Origin: Afifella pfennigii DSM 17143
GTDB lineage: Bacteria > Pseudomonadota > Alphaproteobacteria > Rhizobiales > Afifellaceae
Direction of reading: 5' to 3'
DNA: 64,000 bases
Assembly: GCF_000688515.1 (NCBI RefSeq)
Contig: NZ_JHZK01000004.1
Coordinates: forward strand, 62,001 to 126,000
Part shown: piece by piece, positions 53,965 to 63,366 of the stretch
Numbering within the stretch: the stretch's first letter is position 1
Layout: every line of letters starts with the position of its first letter
Translations under genes and position numbers: made by a program
Notes under the pieces: generated by a model
What the model was told of the DNA's origin: nothing
The model's input: only the letters and a program-made list of their open reading frames with translations
The model's database searches: none

Positions 53965-54666
53965 CTAGAGGCGCAGCCCGAAGCTTTCCTTGAAGGCCCT
54001 CTCACCAGCGCGCGTGACCTCCAGGGCACGGGTCCCGGAAAGACGGCGGACCCAGCCCGCCTCCAGACTGTGCGAGCAGAGCGCGGCGCCGAGCGCGCCG
54101 GCGAGATGTGGCCGCCGCTCGCTCCAGTCAAGGCAGGGGCGGCAGAGGATGCGCCCGGAGCCACGCGTCTGCCGGGCCTGAAGCGGCGCTACGTCAAGGC
54201 CGATGCGGGCAAGGAAATCCAACCCCGCTTCTGTCAGGATTTCCGCCTCCTCGGTCAGTTCGACGTGGTCGGCGGCCGTTAGCGCGTCGGCAAGCGCCAC
54301 ACCGAGCGCGCCGGCAAGGTGGTCGTAGCAGGTGCGCGCGCGTCGGAGCGCCCTGTCCTTCGGCCCGACCGTGAGAGAAGCCTTCGCCTGCGGCTGCGCG
54401 GAGGCGACTTTCATGATCGCCTCCATCATCTCGGCAACGGCAGGGCCAGAGAGGCGAAAATAGCGGTGCCGACCCTGCGCCACGACATCCAGCAGGCCAG
54501 CCTTGACCGTGCGGGAAAGATGGCCGCTTGCCGTCGGCGGCGAGACGCCCGCGACAGCCGCCAGCTCGTTTGCGGTCAGCGCCCGTCCATCGAGGAGGGC
54601 GTGCAGCATCTGGGCGCGGCCGGGCTCGCCGGCGAGCGCGGCAATTTCGGCGAAGCGGTTGGTCAT
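53965..54666 (-). CDS. ArsR/winged-helix regulator
   Basis: A 233-residue regulator with an N-terminal ArsR-like winged helix (FAEIAALAGEPGRAQMLHALLDGRALTANELAAVAGVSPPTASGHLSRTVKAGLL) followed by a long helical C-terminal part. Two Cys occur in GRILCRPCLDWSERRPHL. Such extended ArsR proteins beside a DUF1127 gene are common in Rhizobiales. It is divergent from the DUF1127 gene at 54765, so it probably controls that gene. Confidence 0.82.
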   Translation of the reverse strand: MTNRFAEIAALAGEPGRAQMLHALLDGRALTANELAAVAGVSPPTASGHLSRTVKAGLLDVVAQGRHRYFRLSGPAVAEMMEAIMKVASAQPQAKASLTVGPKDRALRRARTCYDHLAGALGVALADALTAADHVELTEEAEILTEAGLDFLARIGLDVAPLQARQTRGSGRILCRPCLDWSERRPHLAGALGAALCSHSLEAGWVRRLSGTRALEVTRAGERAFKESFGLRL

Positions 54667-54764
54667 GGCGGCAGCTCCCTTCGAGCCGATCCTACGGGCA
54701 AAAGCAGCACATCGGTTCGGTCCTTGCCGAAACTTTTGTGAGGCCGGACAGGCAAAATGGCGCC

Positions 54765-54950
54765 ATGGACGCCTTTCTCATCACCACCTCGCCTCGCGGC
54801 TCCTGCCTATGGCCGGTTCTAGGCCTCTGGATGCGGCGCGCCCGCACGCGGCGGGCGCTGAAGGATCTTTCTCCGCATCTTCTCGCCGATATCGGCATCA
54901 CCGAAGAGGAAAGACGCCAAGAGACGGGCAAACGGTTCTGGCAGGGGTGA
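54765..54950 (+). CDS. DUF1127 domain protein
   Basis: A 61-residue protein ending in the DUF1127 (YjiS-like) domain: RRARTRRALKDLSPHLLADIGITEEERRQETGKRFW. Short DUF1127 proteins in Rhizobiales affect RNA turnover and phosphate or carbon metabolism, mostly through RNA binding of the Arg-rich helix. I chose the ATG at 54765; the frame extends further upstream but is the antisense of the ArsR gene. It is divergent from the ArsR-type gene. Confidence 0.82.
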   Translation: MDAFLITTSPRGSCLWPVLGLWMRRARTRRALKDLSPHLLADIGITEEERRQETGKRFWQG

Positions 54951-55011
54951 GATGCCTGCCGGCCTCCATCTTCGCCCGCTTGACTCTTTTCCCGTCCTTG
55001 GGAATCAATAA

Positions 55012-55026
55012 GAACGAATAGAGAAC
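55012..55026. promoter_or_regulatory. LexA (SOS) box before imuA
   Basis: GAAC-GAATAGA-GAAC, an exact match to the alphaproteobacterial LexA operator GTTC-N7-GTTC read on the other strand. It lies 9 bases before the imuA ATG and predicts DNA-damage induction of the whole mutasome operon. Confidence 0.8.
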
Positions 55027-55034
55027 ATGATCCC

Positions 55035-55961
55035 ATGGCCGAGCACATACCCAAAGCCGAAAGGGGCTGGCGCGCCGGCGTGCTTTCCCGCCTGCGCCAG
55101 GAGATCGGCGCGCTGGAGGGCACCACGCCAGGCGCCAAGAAGACGCTGCCCTTCGACGCGGCGGCGATCGATAAGCATTTGCCGGATGGCGGGCTTCGGC
55201 TCGGCGCGCTGCACGAAATCTGGGGCGGGCCGGCCGGGCTTTTCCATGAGGGAGAGGCCGGCAAGCAGGCCGGGGTCACCTCCGCCGGCGCCACCTTTGC
55301 CGGCGGGGCCGGCGACATCGCCGCCGCGACGCTCTTTCTCGCCGCCATCCTCGCCCGGCTTGAGGGTCCCGTCCTGTGGTGCCTTTCGGCGCGCGACCTT
55401 TTCGCGCCGAGCCTTGCATCGGTCGGCCTATGCCCCGACCGGGTGATCCATGTGGAGACCTGGCATGGGCGCGACGTGCTCGCCGCCATGGAGGAGGGGC
55501 TGAAACATCAAGGCCTTGCCGCGGTCGTCGGCGAGACAGCGCGGCTCGGGCTGACGGCCTCGCGGCGCTTGCAGCTCGCCGCGGAGACTTCCGGGGTGAC
55601 GGGCTTTGTCCTCTGCCGGCCTTTCCGCCAGGGCCCTGCCTCGGCCGGCACGGAGCCGACGGCGGCGGTGACGCGCTGGCAGATCACGCCGCTGCCCTCC
55701 TCTCCTCTTGCCGTCACCCCCTTTTCCGGCCCCTTTCCCGGCCCCTTTCCCGACACGAGCGAAAGGCTCCTCGCCGGCATCGGACCGTCACGCTGGCGGG
55801 CCGCGTTGTTGCGTTGCCGGGGCGCCGACCCGGCCTTGTTTGTCACGGAGGCCGCCGATGCAGCGGGTCGTCTCGGTGTTTCTGCCCTTCTTCCAGGCGG
55901 AGAGGCTGCGCCGTCTTACCAAAGCCCTGCCCAAAGCCCTGCCCAAAGACCTGCCGCCTGA
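55035..55961 (+). CDS. imuA: ImuA family protein of the mutasome
   Basis: A 308-residue ImuA (SulA-like/RecA-like) protein that, with ImuB and DnaE2, carries out damage-induced mutagenesis. LRQEIGALEG, LPDGGLRLGALHEIWG and GPVLWCLSARDLFAPSLASVGL are characteristic of the N-terminal RecA-like fold. The C-terminal 90 residues contain a triple PFxG repeat (12-base units at 55719-55754). It overlaps the imuB start by about 100 bases, and the overlap carries another short repeat. A LexA box lies directly upstream. Confidence 0.88.
   Translation: MAEHIPKAERGWRAGVLSRLRQEIGALEGTTPGAKKTLPFDAAAIDKHLPDGGLRLGALHEIWGGPAGLFHEGEAGKQAGVTSAGATFAGGAGDIAAATLFLAAILARLEGPVLWCLSARDLFAPSLASVGLCPDRVIHVETWHGRDVLAAMEEGLKHQGLAAVVGETARLGLTASRRLQLAAETSGVTGFVLCRPFRQGPASAGTEPTAAVTRWQITPLPSSPLAVTPFSGPFPGPFPDTSERLLAGIGPSRWRAALLRCRGADPALFVTEAADAAGRLGVSALLPGGEAAPSYQSPAQSPAQRPAA
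55719..55754 (+). repeat. Three 12-base tandem repeats inside imuA
   Basis: Three units of CCCTTTYCCGGC type encode PFSG-PFPG-PFPD in the imuA C-terminus. A unit is 12 bases, so copy-number change would keep the frame. Confidence 0.7.
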
Positions 55962-57396
55962 GCGCCCGCTCGCCTTAACGGCGCGGATCGGCGCGGAGCG
56001 CAGGCTCGTCGCCCTCGACATAAAGGCACGGCAAAAGGGTCTTTATGCCGGCATGCCGGCGAGCCGGGCGCAAGCGCTGCTGCCGGGGCTGCTCCTGAAA
56101 GAGAGCGCCCCGGAGGAAGAAGCGAGGGCGCTCTACAGGCTCGCCGTCTGGGCGCTTCGCTACAGCCCCGTCGTCGCGCCCGATCCGCCGGACGGGCTCC
56201 TTCTCGACATCGGCGGCTGCGCGCATCTCTTCGGCGGCGAGGAAAAGCTGCTTGAAGACCTCCTTGCCCGCCTTTCCCGCATGGGACTCACCGCCAAGGC
56301 GGGGCTCGCGGCAAGTCTCGGCGCCGCCCATGCGCTCGCCCGCTTCGCGCCGGGGCCGGCCCCCAGGGTGCCGCCAGGGGCGAGCCTTGCGGAGCATCTG
56401 GCGCCGCTTCCAGTGGAGGCGCTGCGTCTTGACGAGGAGAGGAGCGCGGCGCTCCGCCGGCTCGGCTTTGAGCGGATGGGCGAGCTTTTCGGCAAAAGCC
56501 GCGCGCCGCTCGCCCGCCGCTTCGGGCCGGAGCTCCTGCGCCGCCTCGACGAGGCGTTGGGGGTCGCCGCCGAGCCGATCGTGCCGATACGGCCGCCGGA
56601 AAGGATCGAGACAAGGCTTGCCTTTGCCGAGCCGCTGGCGGCCGCCGAGGCGCTCTCCCTTGCCCTCGACCGCCTCGCCGAAGAGCTGTGCGAGCGGCTC
56701 GCCGCCCGCAAGGCGGGGGCGCGGCGGCTCGACCTCCTCCTCACCCGGCTCGACCGCAGCATCGCCTTGCTCTCCGTCCGCCTTGCCCGGCCGAGCCGCC
56801 GGCCGGCGCATCTGACGCAGCTTCTCGGCGAACGGCTGGGGAGCATCGATTGCGGCCTCGGCGTGGAGGAGGCCCGGCTCCTCGCCTCCGTGACGGCGCC
56901 GCTTCATGCCGAGCAGCTTGCCACCAATTTCGGCACAAAGCCGCAACAGCCGGATCTTGCCGAACTTATCGACCGGCTGCAGGGCCGGCTCGGCGGCGCT
57001 CGCATCTTCCGCACGGCGCCGGTGGAAAGCGATTTTCCCGAGCGCGCGGTGAAGCGCGTGCCGCCGCTGGAAGAGCTGCGCAGGAAGGCGGCCACGCGCC
57101 CAAGGAGCTGGCCGCGCCCCGCCCGCCTGCTTGCTCACCCGGAACCGGTGGAGGTGACGGCGCTCCTGCCCGATTATCCGCCCGCCCTCTTCGTCTGGAA
57201 AGGGGCGCGCCACCGCATCCGCCGCGCCGACGGGCCGGAGCGCATCTTCGGTGAATGGTGGCAGGGGCCCGGCGAGATCGGCCTTGCCCGCGACTATTTC
57301 CAGGTGGAGGACGAGAGGGGCGCCCGCTTCTGGCTCTTTCGTGAGACGCGCGGCGCGGCGCCACCGCGCTGGTTCCTGCACGGCTTCTTCGCCTGA
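55858..57396 (+). CDS. imuB: ImuB (catalytically dead Y-family polymerase homologue)
   Basis: A 512-residue Y-family-like protein. It starts [19 protein letters not shown], where active Y-polymerases have the first catalytic Asp (IDxDAFFA), so the nucleotidyl-transfer site is lost. The palm and thumb continue through [14 protein letters not shown] and [15 protein letters not shown], then a C-terminal DUF6504-like tail ([26 protein letters not shown]). ImuB tethers DnaE2 to the beta clamp. Its start lies inside imuA (overlap 104 bases). A 12-base repeat at 55921-55956 encodes [12 protein letters not shown]. Confidence 0.9.
   Translation: MQRVVSVFLPFFQAERLRRLTKALPKALPKDLPPERPLALTARIGAERRLVALDIKARQKGLYAGMPASRAQALLPGLLLKESAPEEEARALYRLAVWALRYSPVVAPDPPDGLLLDIGGCAHLFGGEEKLLEDLLARLSRMGLTAKAGLAASLGAAHALARFAPGPAPRVPPGASLAEHLAPLPVEALRLDEERSAALRRLGFERMGELFGKSRAPLARRFGPELLRRLDEALGVAAEPIVPIRPPERIETRLAFAEPLAAAEALSLALDRLAEELCERLAARKAGARRLDLLLTRLDRSIALLSVRLARPSRRPAHLTQLLGERLGSIDCGLGVEEARLLASVTAPLHAEQLATNFGTKPQQPDLAELIDRLQGRLGGARIFRTAPVESDFPERAVKRVPPLEELRRKAATRPRSWPRPARLLAHPEPVEVTALLPDYPPALFVWKGARHRIRRADGPERIFGEWWQGPGEIGLARDYFQVEDERGARFWLFRETRGAAPPRWFLHGFFA
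55921..55956 (+). repeat. Three 12-base tandem repeats in the imuA/imuB overlap
   Basis: Two exact units AAAGCCCTGCCC and one variant AAAGACCTGCCG. In the imuB frame they read [12 protein letters not shown]; in the imuA frame the same bases encode [12 protein letters not shown]. The repeat therefore affects both proteins at once. Confidence 0.7.
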
Positions 57397-57403
57397 GGCC
57401 GCC

Positions 57404-60400
57404 ATGCGCTCTGCCCCGCCCTATGCCGAGCTTCAGGCCGTCTCCAACTATTCCTTCCTGCGCGGCGCCTCGCATCCGGAAGAGCTCTTCGCCGAGGCGG
57501 CCAATCTCGGCCTTTCTGCCCTCGCCATCACCGATCACGGCTCGCTCGCCGGCTTGGTGCGGGCGCATGCGGCGGCGAGGGAGACGGGCCTGCGCCTTAT
57601 CGTCGGCACGCGGCTGAAGCTCTTGGACGGACCAGAGCTTCTTCTTTATCCGCGCGACCGGGCCGCCTATGGCCGCCTCTGCCGGCTCCTTACCCTCGGC
57701 AAGACCCGCGCCGGCAAGGGCGGCTGTAAGGTGACGCGGCAGGAGGTGGCGGCGCATGGCGAGGGCCAGATGGCGATCCTCATCCCCGAGGCGGCGGACG
57801 AGGCGCTGGCGGAACGGCTCGCCTGGCTGAAGGAGAGCTTCGGAAACGACGCCTCGCTCGCCCTGACGCTGCGCCGCCGTCCGGGCGAGGCGCTGCGCCT
57901 TGCCCAGCTTGCGGCGATGGCCGGCACCTACGGCGTGCCGGCGGTCGCCACCGGCGACGTCCTCTATCACCGGCCGGAGCGGCGCATCCTGCAGGACGTC
58001 ATGACGGCGATCCGCGAAGGCGTCACCCTGGACGAGCTCGGCTTCAGGCGCGAGGCCTTCGCCGACAGGCACTTGAAGAGCCCCGAGGAGATGGCGCGGC
58101 TCTTCTCCTCCCATCCGCAGGCGCTCCTGCGCAGCGCCGAGATCGCCGATGCCTGCCGCTTTACGCTCGAAGAGCTGAAATACCAGTATCCGTCGGAGAT
58201 CCTGATCCCCGGCATGACGCCGCAAGCAGCGCTGGAGAAGCTGACATGGGAAGGCGCGGCGGAGCGCTTTCCCGGCGGCGTGCCGGAAAAGGTCGCCACG
58301 CAGCTTCGCCACGAGCTTTGCCTCGTCGCCGAGCTCGGCTACGCCCCCTACTTCCTCACCGTGAACGCCATCGTGCGCTTCGCCCGCTCTGAAGGCATCC
58401 TCTGCCAGGGCCGCGGCAGCGCCGCCAATTCCGCCATCTGCTTCGTCCTCGGCATCACCGCCATCGACCCGGCGCGCAACGACCTCCTGTTTGAGCGCTT
58501 CGTCTCGCGCGACCGCGGCGAGCCGCCCGATATCGACGTCGATTTCGAGCATGAGCGGCGCGAGGAGGTCATCCAATGGGTCTATGAGACCTATGGGCGC
58601 CAGCGCGCGGCGCTCTGCGCCACCGTGGTGCGCTATCACGCCAAGGGCGCCATCCGCGAGGTCGGCAAGGCGCTCGGCCTCACCGAGGACGTCACCGCCG
58701 CGCTCTCCTCGCAGATCTGGGGCTGGAGCCGCGATGGCGTGGAGGAAAAGCACCTTGCCGAGCTCAACCTCAACGAAGCCGATTACCGGCTGCGGCTGAC
58801 CTTAAAACTCTCGCGGGCGCTCATCGGCTTTCCGCGCCATCTCTCCCAACATCCGGGCGGCTTCGTCCTGACGGAGGACCGGCTCGACACGCTCGTGCCG
58901 ATCGAGCCGGCGGCGATGACGGACCGGCAGGTCATCGAATGGGACAAGGACGATATCGACGAGCTCGGCTTCATGAAGGTCGATGTCCTAGGCCTCGGCA
59001 TGCTCGGCTGCCTGCGCCGCTGCTTCGACCTCTTGAAGGCGCATCGCGGGCTCGACGTCGATATCGCCACCGTGCCGGCGGAGGAAAAGGCGGTCTACGC
59101 GATGATCGCCAAGGCCGATACGGTCGGCGTCTTTCAGATCGAAAGCCGCGCCCAGATGGCGATGGCGCCGCGGCTGAAGCCCCAGAACCTCTACGACCTC
59201 ACCGTCCAGATCGCCATCGTGCGGCCCGGCCCGATCCAGGGCGAGATGGTGCATCCCTATCTGAGGCGCCGCGAGGGCAAGGAGGCGGTCGAATATCCCA
59301 CCGAGGAATTCCGCCGCGTCCTCGGCAAGACACTCGGCGTGCCGCTCTTCCAGGAACAGGCGATGGCGCTCGCCGTCCATTGCGCCGGTTTCACCCCCTC
59401 GGAAGCCGACAAGCTGCGTCGCTCCATGGCGACCTTCAAGTTCACCGGCAGCGTCAGCACCTTCCGGGCAAAGTTCATCGACGGCATGCTGGCGCGCGGC
59501 TACGGGAAGGACTTCGCCGAGCGCGCCTTCACCATGATCGAGGGCTTCGGCTCCTACGGCTTTCCGGAAAGCCACGCCGCCTCCTTCGCCCTCATCGCCT
59601 ATGCCAGCTCATGGGTGAAGCGCCACCATCCGGACATCTTCCTCGCCGCCATCCTCAACAGCCAGCCGATGGGCTTCTACGCCCCGGCGCAGCTGGTACG
59701 CGATGCCCGCGCCCACGGCGTCGAAGTGCTGCCCGTCGACGTCAATTTCAGCCGCTGGGACAGCGTTCTGGAACGACAAGAAGACGGCAGGGACGCGGTA
59801 CGGCTCGGCCTGCGCCTCGCCAAGGGGCTCGCCAATCGGGACGGAGCGGCGCTGGTGGCGGCCCGGCATGCGCCCTATCGCAGCCTGGAGGAGGTCCATC
59901 GCCGCGCCGGCCTTGCCGCTGCCGCGCTGGAGCGCCTCGCCGAGGCCGATGCCTTTGCATCGCTCGGCCTGTCGCGGCGCAAGGCGCTATGGGCGATCCG
60001 CGGCCTTGCCGACAAACCACTGCCGCTCTTCGCCGCCGCCGATGCGCGGGAGGCAAGGATCCTTCCCGAGGCCACCGAGCCGGAGGTGGCGCTCGCCGCC
60101 ATGACGGCGGGGCGCGAAGTGGCGGAGGATTACCAGAGCCTTGGCCTCACCCTGCGCCAGCATCCGGTCTTTTTCCTCAGGGCCGAACTTGAGCGGCGGC
60201 GCATCCGGCCGACCGGCATTGTCAGCACATGGCGCGACGGGGCATGGATCGAAATCGCCGGCATGGTGCTGGTGCGCCAGCGGCCGGGCAGCGCCAAAGG
60301 CGTCATGTTCATCACCATCGAGGACGAGACCGGCCAGGCCAATATCATCGTCTGGCCCGCGCTCCTGGAGCGCCAGCGACGCATCGTCCTGTCGGCGGGC

Positions 60401-60673
60401 ATGCTTTCCTGCCGCGGCCGGGTGCAGCGCGAAGGCGAGGTCATCCATGTCGTCGCCCAGCATCTCACCGACCTTTCCGATCTCCTCAGAAAGGTCGGTG
60501 AGCGCGAAGCGCCCTTCCCGGTGCCGCCGAACCGCGCCGACGAGGTGAAGAATGGCGGCAACGGCCCCGATCCGCGCGAGATGAAGGCGCTCGGGCTGAA
60601 GCCGCGCGACATCCTCATCCCGGATCTGCGACCTGTGGGCGGCATCAGCGTCAAGGCACGCAACTTCCGCTGA
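57404..60673 (+). CDS. dnaE2: Error-prone DNA polymerase III alpha subunit DnaE2
   Basis: A 1089-residue second DnaE, about 80 residues shorter than replicative DnaE, used in SOS mutagenesis. The PHP domain opens with [22 protein letters not shown] and [15 protein letters not shown]. The palm motif [25 protein letters not shown] carries the catalytic Asp pair, and SQHPGGFV and [22 protein letters not shown] follow. The OB domain near 950 is [37 protein letters not shown], and the C-terminus ends [11 protein letters not shown] chose the ATG at 57404, eight bases after imuB; the longer frame upstream is shadow. Confidence 0.95.
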   Translation: MRSAPPYAELQAVSNYSFLRGASHPEELFAEAANLGLSALAITDHGSLAGLVRAHAAARETGLRLIVGTRLKLLDGPELLLYPRDRAAYGRLCRLLTLGKTRAGKGGCKVTRQEVAAHGEGQMAILIPEAADEALAERLAWLKESFGNDASLALTLRRRPGEALRLAQLAAMAGTYGVPAVATGDVLYHRPERRILQDVMTAIREGVTLDELGFRREAFADRHLKSPEEMARLFSSHPQALLRSAEIADACRFTLEELKYQYPSEILIPGMTPQAALEKLTWEGAAERFPGGVPEKVATQLRHELCLVAELGYAPYFLTVNAIVRFARSEGILCQGRGSAANSAICFVLGITAIDPARNDLLFERFVSRDRGEPPDIDVDFEHERREEVIQWVYETYGRQRAALCATVVRYHAKGAIREVGKALGLTEDVTAALSSQIWGWSRDGVEEKHLAELNLNEADYRLRLTLKLSRALIGFPRHLSQHPGGFVLTEDRLDTLVPIEPAAMTDRQVIEWDKDDIDELGFMKVDVLGLGMLGCLRRCFDLLKAHRGLDVDIATVPAEEKAVYAMIAKADTVGVFQIESRAQMAMAPRLKPQNLYDLTVQIAIVRPGPIQGEMVHPYLRRREGKEAVEYPTEEFRRVLGKTLGVPLFQEQAMALAVHCAGFTPSEADKLRRSMATFKFTGSVSTFRAKFIDGMLARGYGKDFAERAFTMIEGFGSYGFPESHAASFALIAYASSWVKRHHPDIFLAAILNSQPMGFYAPAQLVRDARAHGVEVLPVDVNFSRWDSVLERQEDGRDAVRLGLRLAKGLANRDGAALVAARHAPYRSLEEVHRRAGLAAAALERLAEADAFASLGLSRRKALWAIRGLADKPLPLFAAADAREARILPEATEPEVALAAMTAGREVAEDYQSLGLTLRQHPVFFLRAELERRRIRPTGIVSTWRDGAWIEIAGMVLVRQRPGSAKGVMFITIEDETGQANIIVWPALLERQRRIVLSAGMLSCRGRVQREGEVIHVVAQHLTDLSDLLRKVGEREAPFPVPPNRADEVKNGGNGPDPREMKALGLKPRDILIPDLRPVGGISVKARNFR

Positions 60674-60775
60674 GGCCGTTGCGAACCTATCCACAAGCGG
60701 CCTCGGCCAGCGCATGGGCCGGTAGGCCGTCGTTCCGGCGGAGAGCCGCTTCACGCGGCCGATTTAGCGCCGCCA

Positions 60776-60793
60776 GTGTCATTGAACTGTCAT
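60776..60793. promoter_or_regulatory. PhoB box before pstS
   Basis: GTGTCAT-TGAA-CTGTCAT: two seven-base direct repeats spaced by four bases, an almost exact match to the Pho-box consensus CTGTCAT-N4-CTGTCAT. It lies about 100 bases before the pstS start in an AT-rich stretch. Confidence 0.75.
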
Positions 60794-60891
60794 GTTAATT
60801 TCACAAACATGTTTTCGCCGACGCCTAGGAAGACTGCGGCCATCGCGCAATGGCCTCACGCTTTCTGCGCAGCAAAAAGGGAGATTTCTCA

Positions 60892-61905
60892 GTGACTTAC
60901 AAGCTTCTTGCCGGCGTCGCCACGCTGGCGCTCGGCGTTGCCGTCACGGCCGGCGCCGCGCAAGCTCAGTCCCGCGACCAGATCCAGATCGTCGGCTCCT
61001 CCACCGTTTTCCCGTTCTCCACGGCGGTTGCCGAGCGCTTCGGCCAGAAGAACAGCCAGTTCAAGACGCCGGTCGTGGAATCGACGGGCTCGGGCGGCGG
61101 CCTCAAGCTCTTCTGCGGCGGCGTCGGCGCCTCCACCCCGGACATCACCAACGCTTCTCGCCGCATCAAGCAGTCGGAGTTCGAGACCTGCACCTCGAAC
61201 GGCGTCACCCCGGTGGAGGTCAAGGTCGGCTTTGACGGCATCGTCCTCGCCAACGCCATGTCCGGCCCCGACCTCTCGCTGACGCGCGAACAGATCTTCC
61301 AGGCGCTCGCCAAGCAGCTGCCGGACGCCGACGGCAACCTGCAGCCGAACCCGAACCAGAATTGGTCGGATATCGACCCGGCCCTGCCGAACGAGAAAAT
61401 CGAGGTTCTCGGCCCGCCCCCGACCTCCGGCACGCGCGACGCCTTCGTGGAACTGGTCATGGAAGAGGCCTGCGCCGAGGCCGTCGAGGCCGCCGATGTC
61501 TGCAGCGAGATCCGCGAGGACGGCGCCTATGTGGAAGCCGGAGAGAACGACAACCTGATCGTGCAGAAGCTCGAGGCCAACCCGCAGGCGGTCGGCATCT
61601 TCGGCTTCTCCTTCCTCGATCAGAACTCCAACGTCATCAAGGGCGCCATCGTCGACGGCGTGGAGCCGAGCTTCGATCTCATCGCCTCCGGCGATTATCC
61701 GGTCTCCCGCTCGCTCTACTTCTACATCAAGAAGGAGCATGTCGGCACCATCCCGGGCATCGCCGAATACGCCCAGGAGTTCACCTCCGAGGAAGCCTTC
61801 GGCGCCGACGGCTACCTTACCGAGCTCGGCCTCATCCCGCTGCCGGAAGAGGCGCGCGCCTCCAACCGCGACGCGGTGGAGAACATGACGCCGCTTTCCA
61901 TGTAA
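60892..61905 (+). CDS. pstS: Phosphate ABC transporter binding protein PstS
   Basis: A 337-residue periplasmic phosphate-binding protein. The GTG at 60892, with AAAGGGAG before it, gives a standard signal peptide (TYKLLAGVATLALGVAVTAGAAQAQ); an upstream ATG at 60850 would put 14 polar residues in front and is less likely. Mature segments IQIVGSSTVFPFSTAVAERF, VESTGSGGGLKLFCGGVGASTPDITNASRRI and the phosphate-binding PPPTSGTRDAF are characteristic of the alphaproteobacterial form. It is followed by a hairpin and pstC. A Pho box lies upstream. Confidence 0.94.
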   Translation: MTYKLLAGVATLALGVAVTAGAAQAQSRDQIQIVGSSTVFPFSTAVAERFGQKNSQFKTPVVESTGSGGGLKLFCGGVGASTPDITNASRRIKQSEFETCTSNGVTPVEVKVGFDGIVLANAMSGPDLSLTREQIFQALAKQLPDADGNLQPNPNQNWSDIDPALPNEKIEVLGPPPTSGTRDAFVELVMEEACAEAVEAADVCSEIREDGAYVEAGENDNLIVQKLEANPQAVGIFGFSFLDQNSNVIKGAIVDGVEPSFDLIASGDYPVSRSLYFYIKKEHVGTIPGIAEYAQEFTSEEAFGADGYLTELGLIPLPEEARASNRDAVENMTPLSM

Positions 61906-61925
61906 GCCGCGTTCCGTCGTTCCGT

Positions 61926-61948
61926 CCGGCCGCCCTTGAGGCGGCCGG
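61926..61948. terminator. GC hairpin between pstS and pstC
   Basis: Perfect nine-base stem CCGGCCGCC/GGCGGCCGG with a CTTGA loop, 21 bases after the pstS stop. No T-run. It probably limits read-through so that PstS is made in excess over the membrane proteins. Confidence 0.55.
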
Positions 61949-61980
61949 GCACTTTCCGACCCCGGGCGGACAAGCCAAGC

Positions 61981-63366
61981 ATGCTGTCGAGTTTTTTCAT
62001 CGCCCTTATCGGCGTCGCCATGATCGCGTTCGTCGCCGGCAGCCGCCGCGCGGTCGCGCTCGCGGGCCCGCAGATCTCCACGCTGCATTCGCGGCCCTCT
62101 TATCACGGCGGCTACGCGCTGATCCTGGCCGCGGGCCCTGCCCTCATCCTCCTCATCCTCTGGCTCCTCCTCGGTGGGCGCATCCTCGACATGATGGTCG
62201 CCGCCCGTTTCGACGAGGTGCTCTCCGGCCTCTCCATGCCGCAGCGCGAAGCCTTCATGCGCGATGCACGGCAGCTGGCGGAGGGCTCCATCTACGGCAC
62301 GCCGACGCCACAGACGGAAGCGGCCGCGGAAGTCTACCGCAGCCTCGCCGCAACAGCGGAGATCATCCTCGGCATCGTTCTGACGATGCTTGCCGGCGCC
62401 GGCTTCCTTCTCGCCTGGCGCACCATCTCGTTGCGCAAGCGCACGCGCCAATTCGTCGAGCGCACGATCATGGTCGTGCTGATCGCCTGCTCCGTGGTGG
62501 CGATCCTGACGACGATCGGCATCGTCCTGTCGCTGATCTTCGAATCGCTGCGCTTCTTCCAGAAGGTGCCCCTCTTCGACTTCCTCTTCGGCCTGCACTG
62601 GTCGCCGCAGAGCGCCTTCGTCGGCGCCGGCGCGGAGGCGCGAACCAATCCGGATGTCTTCGGCGCCGTGCCGCTTTTCGCCGGCACGCTGCTCATCACC
62701 GCCATCGCCATGCTGGTGGCCGCTCCCGTCGGCCTCATGTCGGCGATCTATCTCTCCGACTACGCCTCCAAACAGTTCCGTGCCGTCGCCAAGCCGGTCC
62801 TGGAGGTGCTCGCCGGCATCCCGACCGTGGTCTACGGCTTCTTCGCCGCCCTCACCGTCGCGCCCTTCATCCGCCGCTCGGGCGAATCCATCGGCCTGTC
62901 GGTCTCATCTGAATCGGCGCTGGCCGCCGGCGTCGTCATGGGGATCATGATCATCCCCTTCGTCTCCTCGCTGTCGGACGACGTCATCAACGCCGTGCCG
63001 CAATCGCTGCGCGACGGCTCGGCCGGCCTCGGCGCCACCAAGGCGGAGACCATCCGCCGCGTCGTCATGCCGGCAGCCCTGCCTGGCATCGTCTCGGCGC
63101 TTCTCTTGGCCGTCAGCCGCGCCGTCGGCGAGACGATGATCGTCGTCATGGCCGCCGGGCTCGGCGCCAACCTCACCGCCAATCCACTGGAAGCGGTGAC
63201 GACGGTAACCGTGCAGATCGTCACCCTTCTCGTCGGCGACCAGGAATTCGACAGCGCCAAGACGCTCGCCGCATTCGCGCTCGGCCTCGTCCTGTTTTGC
63301 GTGACCCTCACCCTCAACGTCGTCGCCCTGCGCGTGGTGCAGAAATACAGAGAGCGCTATGACTGA
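61981..63366 (+). CDS. pstC: Phosphate ABC transporter permease PstC
   Basis: A 461-residue phosphate permease, about 130 residues longer than E. coli PstC because of an N-terminal extension with two membrane helices and a periplasmic loop (about 90-115), usual in alphaproteobacteria. The C-terminal permease part has PLFAGTLLITAIAMLVAAPVGLMSAIYLSDYAS, LEVLAGIPTVVYGFFAALTVAPF and the EAA loop GSAGLGATKAETIRRVVMPAALPGIV. The ATG at 61981 is the best start. The next gene overlaps its stop by eight bases. Confidence 0.94.
   Translation: MLSSFFIALIGVAMIAFVAGSRRAVALAGPQISTLHSRPSYHGGYALILAAGPALILLILWLLLGGRILDMMVAARFDEVLSGLSMPQREAFMRDARQLAEGSIYGTPTPQTEAAAEVYRSLAATAEIILGIVLTMLAGAGFLLAWRTISLRKRTRQFVERTIMVVLIACSVVAILTTIGIVLSLIFESLRFFQKVPLFDFLFGLHWSPQSAFVGAGAEARTNPDVFGAVPLFAGTLLITAIAMLVAAPVGLMSAIYLSDYASKQFRAVAKPVLEVLAGIPTVVYGFFAALTVAPFIRRSGESIGLSVSSESALAAGVVMGIMIIPFVSSLSDDVINAVPQSLRDGSAGLGATKAETIRRVVMPAALPGIVSALLLAVSRAVGETMIVVMAAGLGANLTANPLEAVTTVTVQIVTLLVGDQEFDSAKTLAAFALGLVLFCVTLTLNVVALRVVQKYRERYD

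Noticed and set aside
57251-57403. A 51-codon N-terminal extension of dnaE2
   Set aside because: It lies inside imuB in another frame and resembles no DnaE2 N-terminus. The ATG at 57404 begins a standard PHP domain.
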